Shown: in pieces, positions 39,661-49,539 of the stretch
Numbering within the stretch: the first letter of the stretch is position 1
Layout: the number at the start of each line of letters is the position of its first letter
From: Acidobacteriota bacterium
GTDB taxonomy: Bacteria; Acidobacteriota; Vicinamibacteria; Vicinamibacterales; UBA2999
NCBI GenBank assembly: GCA_021731165.1
Contig: JAKFXY010000024.1
Span: 1-56,308, forward strand
Reading direction: 5' to 3'
DNA length: 56,308 nt
Notes under the pieces: generated by a model
The model's input: only the letters and a program-made list of their open reading frames with translations
The model's database searches: none
What the model was told of the DNA's origin: nothing
Position numbers and translations under genes: made by a program

Positions 39661-40916
39661 CAAGACTCCAACGCGAGCAGGTCCTCGATCGTCTGCCGGC
39701 GACGAATCACCGTCCAGCGCCCTGCATCCACCAGCACCTCAGCCGGGAGAAGGTGGCGGTTGTAGTTCGACCCCATCACGGACCCGTAGGCCCCCGCATC
39801 GAGGAGCGCGACAAGGTCGCCGACCTCGAGCGGCGGCAGCATGCGGTCACGTGCAAAGACATCACTACTTTCGCAGATCGGCCCCACGACATCCCACGCA
39901 GCCTCCGCCCCGCTCCGGGGTGCAACCGGAAGAATCCGGTGAAACGACCCGTACATTGCAGGGCGAATCAGTTCGCCCATGCCTGCGTCGAGGACGGCAA
40001 ACCTGCGGCCGTCCGGAAACGCCTTGGTGTCGACAATTCTGGAGACGAGTGCGCCAGAGTGTCCGACGACGGCACGCCCAGGCTCCAGCACGACTGGCAG
40101 ACCACTCCGCCGCAGTTCCGGAATGACGGCCCCCGCGTAGTCCGCGGGGCTGATAATCGGTCGTCCGTCGTATGCGATGCCGAGACCGCCACCCAGGTCA
40201 AGGTGCTCAAGAGCGAACCCGTCGTCGCGGAGCTCCAACGCGAGAGTGACGAGCACGTCGGCTGCGCGCCGCAGCGGTTCGAGCGTCGTGATCTGCGAGC
40301 CGATATGGACGTGAAGGCCGGTGAAGCGAAGTCCCTTCACGTGCGCGCGGGCCCTGTAGATGGCGCGGGCCTCCTGCAGTGGCACACCGAACTTGTTCGT
40401 GCGCAGGCCTGTCGAAATGTTGGGATGGCTCTTGGCGTCAATGTCGGGATTGACGCGCAGCGCGACACGCGCCTCTCGACCCTGAGCCCGGGCCACCGCG
40501 GCGATGCGATCGAGCTCGCCGGCCGACTCGGCATTGATCGTCGCGACGCCTTCCGCAACGGCGTACTCCAGCTCTTCGCGCGTCTTCCCTACGCCGGTGA
40601 ATACGATGTGCTCCGCGGGAAAGCCGGCACGGCGTGCCACGTGAATCTCGCCGCCCGAATTCGCGTCAGCGCGACTGCCAAGCACCTGCAGCAGCCTGGC
40701 GAGGGCCAGCGTGGAATTTGCCTTGAGCGCGTAGTGGATCGCGTGCGGATACGAGGCAAACGCCTCATCGATCGCACGGTACGCCTCGCGCACGGCGCGC
40801 GCGCTGTACACGTAGAGCGGCGTGCCGACCTCGGCGACGATGGTGTCTACGCTGAGGCCGTCGCAGGTGAGTCCTGATGCAGACGGCTGGAACGGTTGGA
40901 ACACGAGCGAGCGCAT
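39660..40916 (-). CDS. lysA: Diaminopimelate decarboxylase
   Basis: A 418-residue PLP enzyme that makes lysine from meso-diaminopimelate. The PLP lysine is in IHYALKANSTLALARLL (about residue 65). GLHVHIGSQITTLEPLRRAA, LDLGGGLGIAYDG and VLEPGRAVVGHSGALVSRI are family motifs, and the C-terminal CESSDVFARDRMLP box carries the substrate-binding Cys. Full length. It is followed by tmk with a 1-base overlap. Confidence 0.94.
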   Translation of the reverse strand: MRSLVFQPFQPSASGLTCDGLSVDTIVAEVGTPLYVYSARAVREAYRAIDEAFASYPHAIHYALKANSTLALARLLQVLGSRADANSGGEIHVARRAGFPAEHIVFTGVGKTREELEYAVAEGVATINAESAGELDRIAAVARAQGREARVALRVNPDIDAKSHPNISTGLRTNKFGVPLQEARAIYRARAHVKGLRFTGLHVHIGSQITTLEPLRRAADVLVTLALELRDDGFALEHLDLGGGLGIAYDGRPIISPADYAGAVIPELRRSGLPVVLEPGRAVVGHSGALVSRIVDTKAFPDGRRFAVLDAGMGELIRPAMYGSFHRILPVAPRSGAEAAWDVVGPICESSDVFARDRMLPPLEVGDLVALLDAGAYGSVMGSNYNRHLLPAEVLVDAGRWTVIRRRQTIEDLLALES

Positions 40917-40961
40917 GTTATCATGCGCGCATTCCCGCCATCTTGAGCCCGCACGCCGCGC

Positions 40962-41051
40962 ATGTCCGTTAAGGCAGCTTCGCCACAGCTCGCCGACGCG
41001 ATCATCCAGCGCTGCTCGAACAGCGATTCGAGAACCGGAGTCTCAGCATGA
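40962..41051 (+). CDS. Possible 29-residue upstream ORF coupled to the STAS gene
   Basis: A 29-codon frame (MSVKAASPQLADAIIQRCSN, then SDSRTGVSA) ends in TGA overlapping the STAS ATG by 4 bases (ATGA). No clear Shine-Dalgarno is visible. It may be a leader ORF for translational coupling or chance. Confidence 0.25.
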   Translation: MSVKAASPQLADAIIQRCSNSDSRTGVSA

Positions 41052-41389
41052 ACCTGACCACCGATCGCACGCAGGGCGTGGCTATCGTGCGCGTGCACGA
41101 GACGCGTTTGATGTACCCGTTGCTCTCCGAGTTTGCGGGGGCGATCACGACACTCTTCAGCGGGGGTGGTCAGAAGGTGCTGTTGGACCTGTCGGAGGTG
41201 ACCTACGTCGACAGCGCCACGATCGGCTGCCTCATGGACCTCTATCGGCAAGCCGCCACCGCTGGCGGGGCGCTCAAACTCGCCGGCGTCCAGAAACGGG
41301 TGGAGACCATGCTGACGATGACCGGAGCCGAAACCTTCCTCGAAATCCACCTGGACGAACCGGCCGCCCTCAGGAGCTTCGGCGCCTAG
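41048..41389 (+). CDS. STAS-domain anti-sigma factor antagonist
   Basis: A 113-residue single STAS domain like SpoIIAA/RsbV. The phosphoacceptor serine is in TYVDSATIGCLMDLYRQAAT (Ser about 57). VLLDLSEVTYVD and LKLAGVQKRVETMLTMTG are typical. It has no neighbouring anti-sigma kinase, so its partner is encoded elsewhere. It is divergent from lysA. Confidence 0.88.
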   Translation: MNLTTDRTQGVAIVRVHETRLMYPLLSEFAGAITTLFSGGGQKVLLDLSEVTYVDSATIGCLMDLYRQAATAGGALKLAGVQKRVETMLTMTGAETFLEIHLDEPAALRSFGA

Positions 41390-41525
41390 CCGACGACCTC
41401 TGCGGCGATCCGGTTGCCATCATCGAAACGTGCTGCGGGAAGGGACGCCGGGGGGACTCACGCCATCGTACGAGGGCAACCGGTCCGTAGCCAGATCTCG
41501 GCTCAGCCGAAAAACTGTGAAGGAG

Positions 41526-42452
41526 TCAGTTCGCGCGCGCCGGAGCCTTCGCCGAGAGCGCCACCGCGGCATCAACGATCTGATCGACCGGTGACTCCAC
41601 CAGTGTCCACGCGTCGGGCTGCCCCAGCACGTGCGCCGCGAACTCGGTGTGCAGGGCGTGGCCGCCGCGATGCGCCACGAGATGACCCACGATCGGGTGG
41701 CCCACCAGCGCCATGTCGCCGATGACGTCCAGGATCTTGTGTCGTACGAACTCGTCGTCGAAACGCAGCGCGTTGTTGAGTACGCCGGTATCGCCGATGA
41801 CGATTGCGTTTTCAAGCGAGCCACCGAGCGCGAGGCCGTGCTGGCGCATCATTTCGACTTCCTTGAGAAAGCCGAACGTGCGCGCGGGAGCAATCTCCTC
41901 GACAAAAGACTCCTCGGTCACGCGCAGCGTCCGCGCCTGATGGCGCAGGAGCGGGTGATCGAACGCGATGCTATACGTGACCTTGAAGTGATCGGACGGA
42001 TAGAGCGCTATGCGCTTGTCGCCGCGAGAGAGCGAAAGCGGCCGCAGGATCTTCATGTACGTGCGCGACCGCGGCAGATCCTTCACGCCGGCTTCCTGGA
42101 TCAGGTAGATGAACGGCGCCGCGCTGCCGTCCATGATCGGCACTTCGGGTGAGTTCAATTCAATGATGACGTTGTCGATGCCGAGGCTGACGAGCGCCGC
42201 GAGAAGATGCTCGACCGTGTCCACCCGCACCGCGCTGCCTTGCGCGGTGTCCCTCATGAGGCCCGTCGAGAGACGATTCCCGCCGACGTGATCCACCTTT
42301 GCCGGCAACTCGGGCCCGCCAAGGTCCGACCGGCGGAAACGAATCCCCGTGTCGACAGCCGCGGGCCTGAGCGAGAGGTTTACTTTCTTGCCTGAATGGA
42401 GGCCGATCCCTGCACAGGAAATGGATCGCCGAAGGGTCCGTTGTAGGTTCAT
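41526..42452 (-). CDS. lpxC: UDP-3-O-acyl-N-acetylglucosamine deacetylase
   Basis: A 308-residue zinc enzyme, the committed step of lipid A synthesis. It starts MNLQRTLRRSISCAGIGLHSG. Zinc ligands are in TVEHLLAAL (His) and DDEFVRHKILDVIGD (His and Asp); HRGGHALHTEFAA holds the catalytic His. EEIAPARTFGFLKEVEMM matches the family. This supports an LPS-bearing outer membrane. ATG at 42452 was preferred to TTG at 42455. Confidence 0.95.
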   Translation of the reverse strand: MNLQRTLRRSISCAGIGLHSGKKVNLSLRPAAVDTGIRFRRSDLGGPELPAKVDHVGGNRLSTGLMRDTAQGSAVRVDTVEHLLAALVSLGIDNVIIELNSPEVPIMDGSAAPFIYLIQEAGVKDLPRSRTYMKILRPLSLSRGDKRIALYPSDHFKVTYSIAFDHPLLRHQARTLRVTEESFVEEIAPARTFGFLKEVEMMRQHGLALGGSLENAIVIGDTGVLNNALRFDDEFVRHKILDVIGDMALVGHPIVGHLVAHRGGHALHTEFAAHVLGQPDAWTLVESPVDQIVDAAVALSAKAPARAN

Positions 42453-42705
42453 CAAGCTCTAGCCGTCAGTAAGGGAGACCACGTAGTAACAAGCAATCGT
42501 GGTGCCCGACTTGGCAAGATGGATCTATCATTGGTAAGTAACTGATAATTAAGGTATTACATGCACATATAGCAATAACGTGACGGCTTAGAAGTCTTCG
42601 CCTGTGGCAACACAGCCACAACTGTCAAGCCAAGACATGTGGCTACTTTACCACACAAGATCGCGTAGATCCTGCGTGTTTTTGAGATCTCTGGGGTCCG
42701 CCCAA
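42453..42705. other. AT-rich gap upstream of lpxC
   Basis: This 253-bp gap contains no gene. It is AT-rich from about 42530 to 42570 and should hold the lpxC promoter, but no -35/-10 pair stands out. TGTGGC/GCCACA (about 42603-42620) is a small inverted repeat, and TTGACA on the minus strand lies beside it without a good -10 at proper spacing. Confidence 0.4.
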
Positions 42706-45633
42706 CTAATCTGGCCGTGCTCCTGGTGCGATGCCCAATGGGGTCTGCAGGAGGAGCCCTGTCGCTGACAGTGGGTGAGCCGCTACTTCCTCGGGAGTCC
42801 CGGCGGCGATCACCAGGCCCCCACCTGCTCCCCCTTCCGGCCCCAGGTCTATCAGGTGGTCGGCAGACCGGATCACGTCGAGGTTGTGTTCGATGACGAC
42901 CACGGTGTTCCCCTGATCCACCAGCTTGTTCAGAACATCGAGCAGCTTCCTCGTGTCCTCGAAGTGCAGACCTGTCGTCGGCTCATCGAGGATATAGAGG
43001 GTACGGCCGGTGCTTCGTCGCGACAGCTCCCGTGCCAGTTTCACGCGCTGCGCCTCTCCGCCACTCAGCGTCGTGGCCGACTGCCCGAGCTTGATGTAGC
43101 CGAGGCCGACCTGCTGCAGCGTTCGAAGCTTGCTGGCGATGGAGGGAAAGTTCTCGAGCAGAGGGGCCGCCTGATCGACAGTCAAGTCGAGCACATCGGC
43201 GATCGACTTCCCGCGATACCGGATCTCGAGTGTCTCCCGATTGTAGCGAAGCCCCTTGCAGTGTTCGCAGGTGACGTACACGTCTGGCAGAAAGTGCATC
43301 TCGATGGCGATTACGCCGTCGCCCTGGCAGGTCTCGCAGCGGCCACCCTTCACGTTGAACGAGAAGCGTCCAGGCTTGAAGCCGCGCGCCTTCGCGTCGG
43401 GCATCATCGCGAACAGCTCTCGGATGAACGTGAACATCCCCGTGTAGGTTGACGGATTCGAGCGCGGGGTTCGGCCGATCGGCGACTGGTCGATCTCGAT
43501 GACCTTGTCGATGAGCTCCGTACCGTCGATGCGATCGTGCGCGCCCGGCTCCGCACCGGCCTTGTAGAGCGTCTTGGCAAGCGATCGATAGAGGATGTCG
43601 TTGACCAGAGTCGATTTGCCCGATCCGCTGACGCCGGTGACGGCGGTCAACGTGCCGAGTGGAATCACGACGTCCACGTTCCTCAGGTTGTTGGCTCGCG
43701 CACCGCGTATGACGATCTCGCCCTTGAGGGAGGGGCGGCGCGATCCGGGCGTGGGAATCGTGCGCTCACCACGCAAATACGCGCCGGTCAGGGAGCCGTT
43801 GCCGTGCGCGAGCAGCTCATCGGGACGCCCCTGGAAGATGACGTGGCCGCCGTGCTCCCCGGCTCCGGGCCCGAGATCGACGACGTAGTCGGCGGTTCGG
43901 ATCGTCTCCTCATCGTGCTCCACCACCACGACCGTATTGCCGAGGTCGCGCAGCCTTGCGAGTGTCGCGAGCAGCTTTCGATTGTCTCGCTGATGCAAGC
44001 CGATCGAGGGCTCGTCGAGCACATAAAGCACACCGGTCAGGTTGGCGCCAATCTGGGTTGCAAGTCGAATACGCTGTCCTTCTCCACCGGACAACGTCGC
44101 CGCGCCACGGTTCAGCGTGAGGTAGCCGACGCCCACCTCGTGGAGGAACCGCAGCCGGTCACGGATCTCCCGCAGAACTCGCCCCGCTATCAACGCTTCG
44201 CGTCCAGTCAGTTCAAAGGCGTCGAAAAGATCGAGCGCCTCGCTGATCGGCAGGTTCACGTAGTCGGCGATGCCGCGGTCCTTCAGGCGGACGGCCAGGC
44301 TCTCGCGCTTCAACCGCAGACCGTGACATACGGCGCACTCGCGCAACGTACGGAACGGCTCGAGGTCCTCCTGTGCCGCCCACGTTCCCTCCTCATAGCG
44401 GCGCCGCAGGTTGGGAATCACCCCTTCGAATCCCTTGCCGAAAGGATCGGTCGTCTGGTCACCTGAAGACTTCCGCCTACCACCGCGAGGCTTCGACAAG
44501 GTGAACTCGTCATCCTCTTCACCCTCGTCACCATTCGCCGCAGCCGCCGACACTGAGGCACCGGCCTTCGTGGTGCCTGACGGCCCCAAGAGGACAAGGT
44601 CACGATGCTTCTTCGACAGCTTCGCGAACGGCGCTTCCGGATCGATCCCGAAAGTGCCTGCGAGAGTCATCACCGCCTGACGTATCAGCTTGCGGTCTCC
44701 CCTGGCCCAAGGCGCAATGGCGCCGCCAAGCAACGACAGCGACTCGTCAGGCACGACCAGGCGGGGATCGAAGTCGTAAGTGGCGCCCAACCCCTGACAA
44801 CCGGCGCACGCTCCGTGCGGCGAGTTGAATGAGAAAGCCCGGGATGTCATCTCCGTAATCGAAATGCCGCAACTCACGCACGCGAGCCGGCGGGAAAAAA
44901 ACTGATCGCCGCCTTCATAGCTGTTGATGACGACGATATCGTCGGCAAGGGTGAGGGCGACTTCGAGCGACTCCGCGAGACGCCGTTCGATGCCCGACCG
45001 CACGATCAGCCGATCGACCACCACCTCAATCGTGTGATTGCGCCGCCGATCAAGCGTCAGGTCCTCGTCGAGCGACCGGAACTGGCCGTCAACACGCGCC
45101 TTGGTGAAGCCACGTTGCCGAAGCGCCTGCACCTCCTTCTTGAACTCGCCCTTGCGGCCACGGACGATGGGCGCGAGCACATTGATACGCGCCTCCTGTG
45201 GAGAGAGCATGACGAGGTCGAGAATCCGTTCGAGCGACTGCGAGGCGATGGCGCGGCCGCAGTTGTAGCAGTGAGGCACGCCGATGTTCGCGAAGAGCAG
45301 CCGAAGGTAGTCGTAAATCTCGGTGACCGTGCCGACGGTCGACCGGGGATTTGAACCGGTGGTCTTCTGCTCGATGGAAATCGCGGGCGACAGTCCTTCG
45401 ATGAGATCCACGTCCGGCTTTTCCATCTGCTCGAGGAACTGCCTGGCGTAGGCCGAGAGCGACTCGACATACCGACGCTGTCCCTCTGCGTAGATGGTGT
45501 CGAAGGCGAGCGACGACTTCCCCGAGCCCGACAGGCCGGTAATCACCACCAGCCGGTCGCGCGGGAGATCGACGTCAACGTTCTTGAGGTTGTGTACGCG
45601 GGCGCCGCGCACGGATATCCAGTCGTGCCCCAT
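42706..45633 (-). CDS. uvrA: Excinuclease ABC subunit A
   Basis: A 975-residue damage-recognition ATPase of nucleotide excision repair. It starts [20 protein letters not shown] with Walker A GLSGSGKS; the second ABC half has GVSGSGKST. The C-terminal zinc finger is CETCQGDG and CEHCKGLRY, and a second zinc site lies at [31 protein letters not shown] and [16 protein letters not shown] are signatures. A charged insertion (about residues 359-400: [20 protein letters not shown]) lies in the signature/insertion region. The lengths are otherwise normal. No LexA-like site was recognised upstream. Confidence 0.96.
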   Translation of the reverse strand: MGHDWISVRGARVHNLKNVDVDLPRDRLVVITGLSGSGKSSLAFDTIYAEGQRRYVESLSAYARQFLEQMEKPDVDLIEGLSPAISIEQKTTGSNPRSTVGTVTEIYDYLRLLFANIGVPHCYNCGRAIASQSLERILDLVMLSPQEARINVLAPIVRGRKGEFKKEVQALRQRGFTKARVDGQFRSLDEDLTLDRRRNHTIEVVVDRLIVRSGIERRLAESLEVALTLADDIVVINSYEGGDQFFSRRLACVSCGISITEMTSRAFSFNSPHGACAGCQGLGATYDFDPRLVVPDESLSLLGGAIAPWARGDRKLIRQAVMTLAGTFGIDPEAPFAKLSKKHRDLVLLGPSGTTKAGASVSAAAANGDEGEEDDEFTLSKPRGGRRKSSGDQTTDPFGKGFEGVIPNLRRRYEEGTWAAQEDLEPFRTLRECAVCHGLRLKRESLAVRLKDRGIADYVNLPISEALDLFDAFELTGREALIAGRVLREIRDRLRFLHEVGVGYLTLNRGAATLSGGEGQRIRLATQIGANLTGVLYVLDEPSIGLHQRDNRKLLATLARLRDLGNTVVVVEHDEETIRTADYVVDLGPGAGEHGGHVIFQGRPDELLAHGNGSLTGAYLRGERTIPTPGSRRPSLKGEIVIRGARANNLRNVDVVIPLGTLTAVTGVSGSGKSTLVNDILYRSLAKTLYKAGAEPGAHDRIDGTELIDKVIEIDQSPIGRTPRSNPSTYTGMFTFIRELFAMMPDAKARGFKPGRFSFNVKGGRCETCQGDGVIAIEMHFLPDVYVTCEHCKGLRYNRETLEIRYRGKSIADVLDLTVDQAAPLLENFPSIASKLRTLQQVGLGYIKLGQSATTLSGGEAQRVKLARELSRRSTGRTLYILDEPTTGLHFEDTRKLLDVLNKLVDQGNTVVVIEHNLDVIRSADHLIDLGPEGGAGGGLVIAAGTPEEVAAHPLSATGLLLQTPLGIAPGARPD

Positions 45634-45678
45634 ACCCTACAGCCGCGAATCCCGGGGACATCCCAAACCGCCAGTTTA

Positions 45679-47160
45679 TCAGGTCCGCCTGAGACGCGAG
45701 TGCCAGTACCCGTAGCAGCCGTAGATAAGTGCGCCGATGCCGAGCCAGACGCCGAACCTCTCCCAGGCCTGCCGCGGAAGGCCGGCCATCACGAACAGGC
45801 AGGCGGCGACACCGAGAGGGGCGATGAGCCAGGCACACGGCACCTTGAACGGTCGCGGTCGGTGCGGCTCCCTCACGCGGAGAACCAGGACACCGGCGCA
45901 GACGAGCGCAAACGCGAAGAGCGTCCCAATATTCGTGAGGTCATAGGTCTCAGCGGCGTCGCCGACAGCGGAGGCCAACGCCGTGATGACGCCCGTGATG
46001 AGCGTGGCTGTCGAGGGAACGCGCGTCCTGGGATTCACCCGCGCGGTCCACGGTGGAAGCAGTCCGTCGCGCCCCATCGCGAAAAATATTCTGGGCTGCC
46101 CGTACCCAAACACAAGCAGTACGGCGGCCATCGACACGGCGGCCCCGAGGGCCACAACCCAGCCGACTCGCGAATAGCCGGCCAACTCGAGCGCCCTGGA
46201 CAGCGGATCGGCGACCGCCAGCTGCTGGTACGGCACCATGCCGGTAATGACCGCCCCCACGGCGACATAGATCACCGTACAAATGGCGAGGCCGCCGAGG
46301 ATGCCGATCGGCAGGTTCCGCTGCGGGTTCTTCGTCTCCTCCGCCGCGGTCGAAATCGCGTCGAAGCCGATGTACGCGAAGAACACGATGGCCGCGCCCT
46401 GGTGGATGCCCGTGAAGCCGTTCGGCGCGAAGGGAGCGTAGTTCGCGGTATCGATGTTCATCAACCCGACCGCCACGAACAGGCCCAGTGCGAGAAGCTT
46501 GATGACGACCATGACGTTGTTCGCCGTCGAACTCTCCCGCGCACCGCGCAGGAGCAGCCACGTCACGACCATCACGATGGCGAACGCCGGAAGGTTGATC
46601 AAAATCGGCACGTCCGCGATCCGCGGAGCGGTCGTCAGCAGCGCATGAACGTCGGGATTCGAGCTGAGGAGGGCGGTGCGATAACCCGTGGCGAGCCACG
46701 CCGGAAGGTGCACGCCGATGCCGCGTAGGAGCGTCGTGAAGTAGTCGCCCCACGAGATGGCCACTGCCACGTTGCCAACGGCGTACTCGAGAATCAGATC
46801 CCAGCCGATGATCCACGCGACCAGCTCGCCAAGCGTGGCATACGAATACGCATAGGCGCTGCCGGCCTGCGGGATCATCGCTGCCAGCTCTGCGTAACAG
46901 AGCGCGGCGAGCGCGCATGCGCCCCCCAACAGGATGAAGGAAAAGATCAGCGCAGGGCCGGCACCATAGCGGATGACCTCGCCGTTCGGCCCAATTTGCC
47001 CCGCGGCCGCGGTGCCAATAGCGCCGAAGATACCCGCCCCGATCACGGCGCCGATCGCCAGCATGATCAAATCGCCGGCACCCAGCACCCGCTTGAGCCC
47101 CTGCGAGCCGTCCGGCAGCAGATCAGCGATCGGTTTTCTGGAGAAGAGCTGCCCTACCAC
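45679..47160 (-). CDS. APC-superfamily cationic amino acid permease
   Basis: A 493-residue transporter with about 13 hydrophobic segments. It matches the CAT branch: [60 protein letters not shown] and the C-terminal [16 protein letters not shown]. The GTG start follows the stop of the NHL-repeat gene directly (TAA-GTG). Substrate is inferred only at family level. Confidence 0.9.
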   Translation of the reverse strand: MVGQLFSRKPIADLLPDGSQGLKRVLGAGDLIMLAIGAVIGAGIFGAIGTAAAGQIGPNGEVIRYGAGPALIFSFILLGGACALAALCYAELAAMIPQAGSAYAYSYATLGELVAWIIGWDLILEYAVGNVAVAISWGDYFTTLLRGIGVHLPAWLATGYRTALLSSNPDVHALLTTAPRIADVPILINLPAFAIVMVVTWLLLRGARESSTANNVMVVIKLLALGLFVAVGLMNIDTANYAPFAPNGFTGIHQGAAIVFFAYIGFDAISTAAEETKNPQRNLPIGILGGLAICTVIYVAVGAVITGMVPYQQLAVADPLSRALELAGYSRVGWVVALGAAVSMAAVLLVFGYGQPRIFFAMGRDGLLPPWTARVNPRTRVPSTATLITGVITALASAVGDAAETYDLTNIGTLFAFALVCAGVLVLRVREPHRPRPFKVPCAWLIAPLGVAACLFVMAGLPRQAWERFGVWLGIGALIYGCYGYWHSRLRRT

Positions 47161-48150
47161 TTAGTCAAAACGGTATGCGGTATCCTGCGACGCGACCACG
47201 AGTTCCCCGGCCGGCCCCCAGGCGACGCCGATGAGCGTCGTGCCGGCCACGATCAGTTCCGGCTCCACGTCCGATCCGGCGTCGGTGAGCGGCACGCGAT
47301 ACAGGCCACTCGATCCGGCGAGTGCGTCCACCACGTACAGCGCTCCGTCAGGTCCGAAAGCGAGTCCCTGAGGACGTCCCATCTGCGAACCAAGCGTCCG
47401 CACCTGACCGTGCCGATCGATGCGGTAGACGTAGTCGTAGGAACCGAGCGTTGGAGCGGTCACAAACAAGTCTCCGGACTGGCTCATCGCGAGATGAAAG
47501 GCGGCCACACTGGGGGGCAGTGAGGCAAACGCCGTCGCGTGCCCTTCCCGGACACGGAAGATCGTGCCGGATCGGTCGCCCACATACAGCCACCCGTCCG
47601 CGTCGAACGCCAGTCCGCACGCCACGCCGAGGTTCGATGCCACCTGCTCGTGGTTCCCGTCGGGAGACACGCGGTACACCGCTCCTTCGAAACGGCTCGA
47701 AACATATAGCCGCCCGTCAGGGCCGATGACCATCGACGTCGGGTTGACAATGCCGGACGCATACGGCTCGCGCGTGCCGCCGGCGGTGACGCGGAAGATG
47801 GATACGGGCGCCTCTTGTCCACGCGACCCGCTGTAAGTCACAAACAGGTTGCCCCCGGCATCGAAGACCGGGCTGTCCACCTGGTGCAAGCCGGTAGCCC
47901 AGGCACCACCGATCGATACGTACGGCGTATCGCCTGGCAGCCCCGCGATACGAATCGGCGACGGACCGCCCTCGAGCTCCCGGGGCACTGTGATGACGAG
48001 CCGTTCGCTCGTCGCGAACGACAGGCGAGCCGGCACGCCGCCTATCGACACGCCAGGAAGGGTGTCCTCAATCCGAAAGCTCTGCCCGTGCAGGGTGACC
48101 CGCCCGCCGCATACGGCGCGATGAGGTCTCAACGACGAGATACTGGGCAT
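47161..48150 (-). CDS. IPT/TIG plus NHL-type beta-propeller protein
   Basis: A 329-residue protein. Residues 1-70 form an IPT/TIG immunoglobulin-like domain (CGGRVTLHGQSF, VSIGGVPARLSFATSERLVI). The rest is an SMP-30/NHL-like six-bladed propeller with repeated (L/M)xxGPDGxLYVxD motifs (IGPDGRLYVSS, FDADGWLYVGD, FGPDGALYVVD). No signal peptide is visible, although such proteins are usually exported. It is 11 bases after the HNH gene and joined to the permease gene without a gap. Function unknown. Confidence 0.8.
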   Translation of the reverse strand: MPSISSLRPHRAVCGGRVTLHGQSFRIEDTLPGVSIGGVPARLSFATSERLVITVPRELEGGPSPIRIAGLPGDTPYVSIGGAWATGLHQVDSPVFDAGGNLFVTYSGSRGQEAPVSIFRVTAGGTREPYASGIVNPTSMVIGPDGRLYVSSRFEGAVYRVSPDGNHEQVASNLGVACGLAFDADGWLYVGDRSGTIFRVREGHATAFASLPPSVAAFHLAMSQSGDLFVTAPTLGSYDYVYRIDRHGQVRTLGSQMGRPQGLAFGPDGALYVVDALAGSSGLYRVPLTDAGSDVEPELIVAGTTLIGVAWGPAGELVVASQDTAYRFD

Positions 48151-48161
48151 GACCTTGACAG

Positions 48162-48695
48162 CTAGGTTTCGTCCAGCTCAGCCTTCCAATAGAGGTAGTC
48201 GCGCCAGCTCTCGGGAGCGTTCCTCAGCCCGATCGTGATCCGTATTGCGGGCGCATGGGCGGGCCGCCTGGGGGCACGAAGCAACCGCATCCCCGCCTCG
48301 CCGGGCGTCCGGCCACCTTTCTTCCGGTTGCACGAAACACAACAGGTGACGATGTTCTCCCAGTCCTTTCGACCACCTTGAGCCACCGGCACGACGTGGT
48401 CGAACGTCAGCTCGGGCGCAGGCACAGATTCGCTGCAGTACTGGCAGGTGTGATGGTCACGCGCGTAGATGTTGGCGCGAGAGAAGGGGACGTAATCGAA
48501 ACGCCTTCTGATCCGGACGAAGCGAAGAAGGCGAATGACAGAAGGCAGCCTGAAACTGATGGTGGGTGAGCGTATCTCGCGGTCGTGGACCGCAATCACC
48601 TCGACCTTTCCCTGGCACCAAAGCGTGATCGCTTTTTGCCAGTCAACCACCTTCAGCGGTTCATAAGACGCGTTGAGGAGGAGCGCCTGCTCCAT
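48162..48695 (-). CDS. HNH endonuclease family protein
   Basis: A 177-residue protein with an N-terminal ALLLNASYEPLKVVDWQKA domain common in acidobacterial HNH proteins. The HNH nuclease core follows: CQYC, TFDHVVPVAQGGRKDWENIV, CVSCNRKKGGRTP (about residues 85-130), with zinc cysteine pairs and catalytic His. The ATG at 48695 was chosen as homology starts there. The role is unclear; many such proteins are solitary and non-mobile. Confidence 0.87.
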   Translation of the reverse strand: MEQALLLNASYEPLKVVDWQKAITLWCQGKVEVIAVHDREIRSPTISFRLPSVIRLLRFVRIRRRFDYVPFSRANIYARDHHTCQYCSESVPAPELTFDHVVPVAQGGRKDWENIVTCCVSCNRKKGGRTPGEAGMRLLRAPRRPAHAPAIRITIGLRNAPESWRDYLYWKAELDET

Positions 48696-48788
48696 GGTCA
48701 CGACATGATCGCCGCACTTCGCCTGAGCTGTCAAGATTTCTGGTCTGTAACCCTAGTCAGCACAGGCCCTTATACCGATAACGCCGTC

Positions 48789-49328
48789 GTGAGATCACGG
48801 ACCTGTCCCGCGGACCTTCTGAGGTCGGGAATCCTCGTCATGCTGACCGTGATGGCCACCGCCTGCGCAGCGCGGGGAGGAGTGCCGCGCCCGTTTCCCG
48901 GCGCCGCCCTTCCACCTAGCGCCACGGCGGAGCCGACGCACGCCGACTCGGGTGTGCCGCATGCCGCATCCGGCGTCGTATCGCGTGCGCTGGCCTTCCT
49001 CGGCACGCCGTACCGCAACGGTGGAAGCGAACCGTCAGGCTTCGACTGCAGCGGACTGATCCAGTACGTCTACCGGCAGGAGGGGCTCAGCCTGCCGCGC
49101 GAGGTCAGTGAGCAGTACCGCATCGGGCGAAAGGTACCGCTCCGCGAAGTGCGGCCAGGGGACCTCCTCTTCTTTGAAACGGTCAGTCGCGGCGCGTCAC
49201 ACGTGGCGATCGCCATCGGCGGAGACCAGTTCGTGCACGCGCCAAGCTCGAAAGGCGTGGTACGCGTGGAGCGCCTTGCCGCATCGTATTGGGCAAAGCG
49301 CTTCGTCGGGGCGCGACGCGTCGGCTAA
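48789..49328 (+). CDS. NlpC/P60 peptidoglycan hydrolase lipoprotein
   Basis: A 179-residue predicted lipoprotein (lipobox around MATAC). The NlpC/P60 domain starts VSRALAFLGTPYRNGG. Catalytic Cys is in FDCSGLIQYVYRQEG, His in GASHVAIAIGGDQFVHAPS. It probably cuts cell-wall peptide cross-links. GTG 48789 starts the frame; ATG 48840 is an alternative. Divergent from the HNH gene. Confidence 0.85.
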   Translation: MRSRTCPADLLRSGILVMLTVMATACAARGGVPRPFPGAALPPSATAEPTHADSGVPHAASGVVSRALAFLGTPYRNGGSEPSGFDCSGLIQYVYRQEGLSLPREVSEQYRIGRKVPLREVRPGDLLFFETVSRGASHVAIAIGGDQFVHAPSSKGVVRVERLAASYWAKRFVGARRVG

Positions 49329-49539
49329 CCACGCGCGCCGTCCAGCCAAAGCCGGAGTCTCGGCCACGCGATCCTGCCGCCGCCGTTCCTGTCGGCCCCC
49401 CACGCCAGGCCAGCAGCGTGACGATTGCGGCGATCAAAGCCACCCCATAGCCCACGTCCCGCTCCTCTGGCGTCTGGTCCATCAGGCCGGGCAGCCCGGC
49501 GAGGCCGGCAACGCGCAGCACCGCCTCAGCTGACGCCAT
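49183..49539 (-). CDS. Possible small membrane protein coupled to mtgA
   Basis: A 118-codon frame whose ATG overlaps the mtgA stop by one base (TGATG). The first half (residues 1-50) has a plausible membrane segment (YGVALIAAIVTLLAW) after a polar stretch. The second half runs antisense through the nlpC gene and looks like shadow sequence. It may be a real short protein with a frame-disrupted end. Confidence 0.3.
   Translation of the reverse strand: MASAEAVLRVAGLAGLPGLMDQTPEERDVGYGVALIAAIVTLLAWRGGPTGTAAAGSRGRDSGFGWTARVVSRRVAPRRSALPNTMRQGAPRVPRLSSLARARTGLRRWRSPRVTRRD

Noticed and set aside
39498-40877. Open frame of 459 codons on plus, opposite lysA
   Set aside because: Antisense shadow; lysA is conserved over its whole length.
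45634-45678. LexA box before uvrA
   Set aside because: No palindromic SOS-box-like sequence was found in the 45-bp gap or just upstream.
45592-46728. Open frame of 378 codons on plus, opposite the permease gene
   Set aside because: Antisense shadow without features; the minus frame has clear membrane segments.
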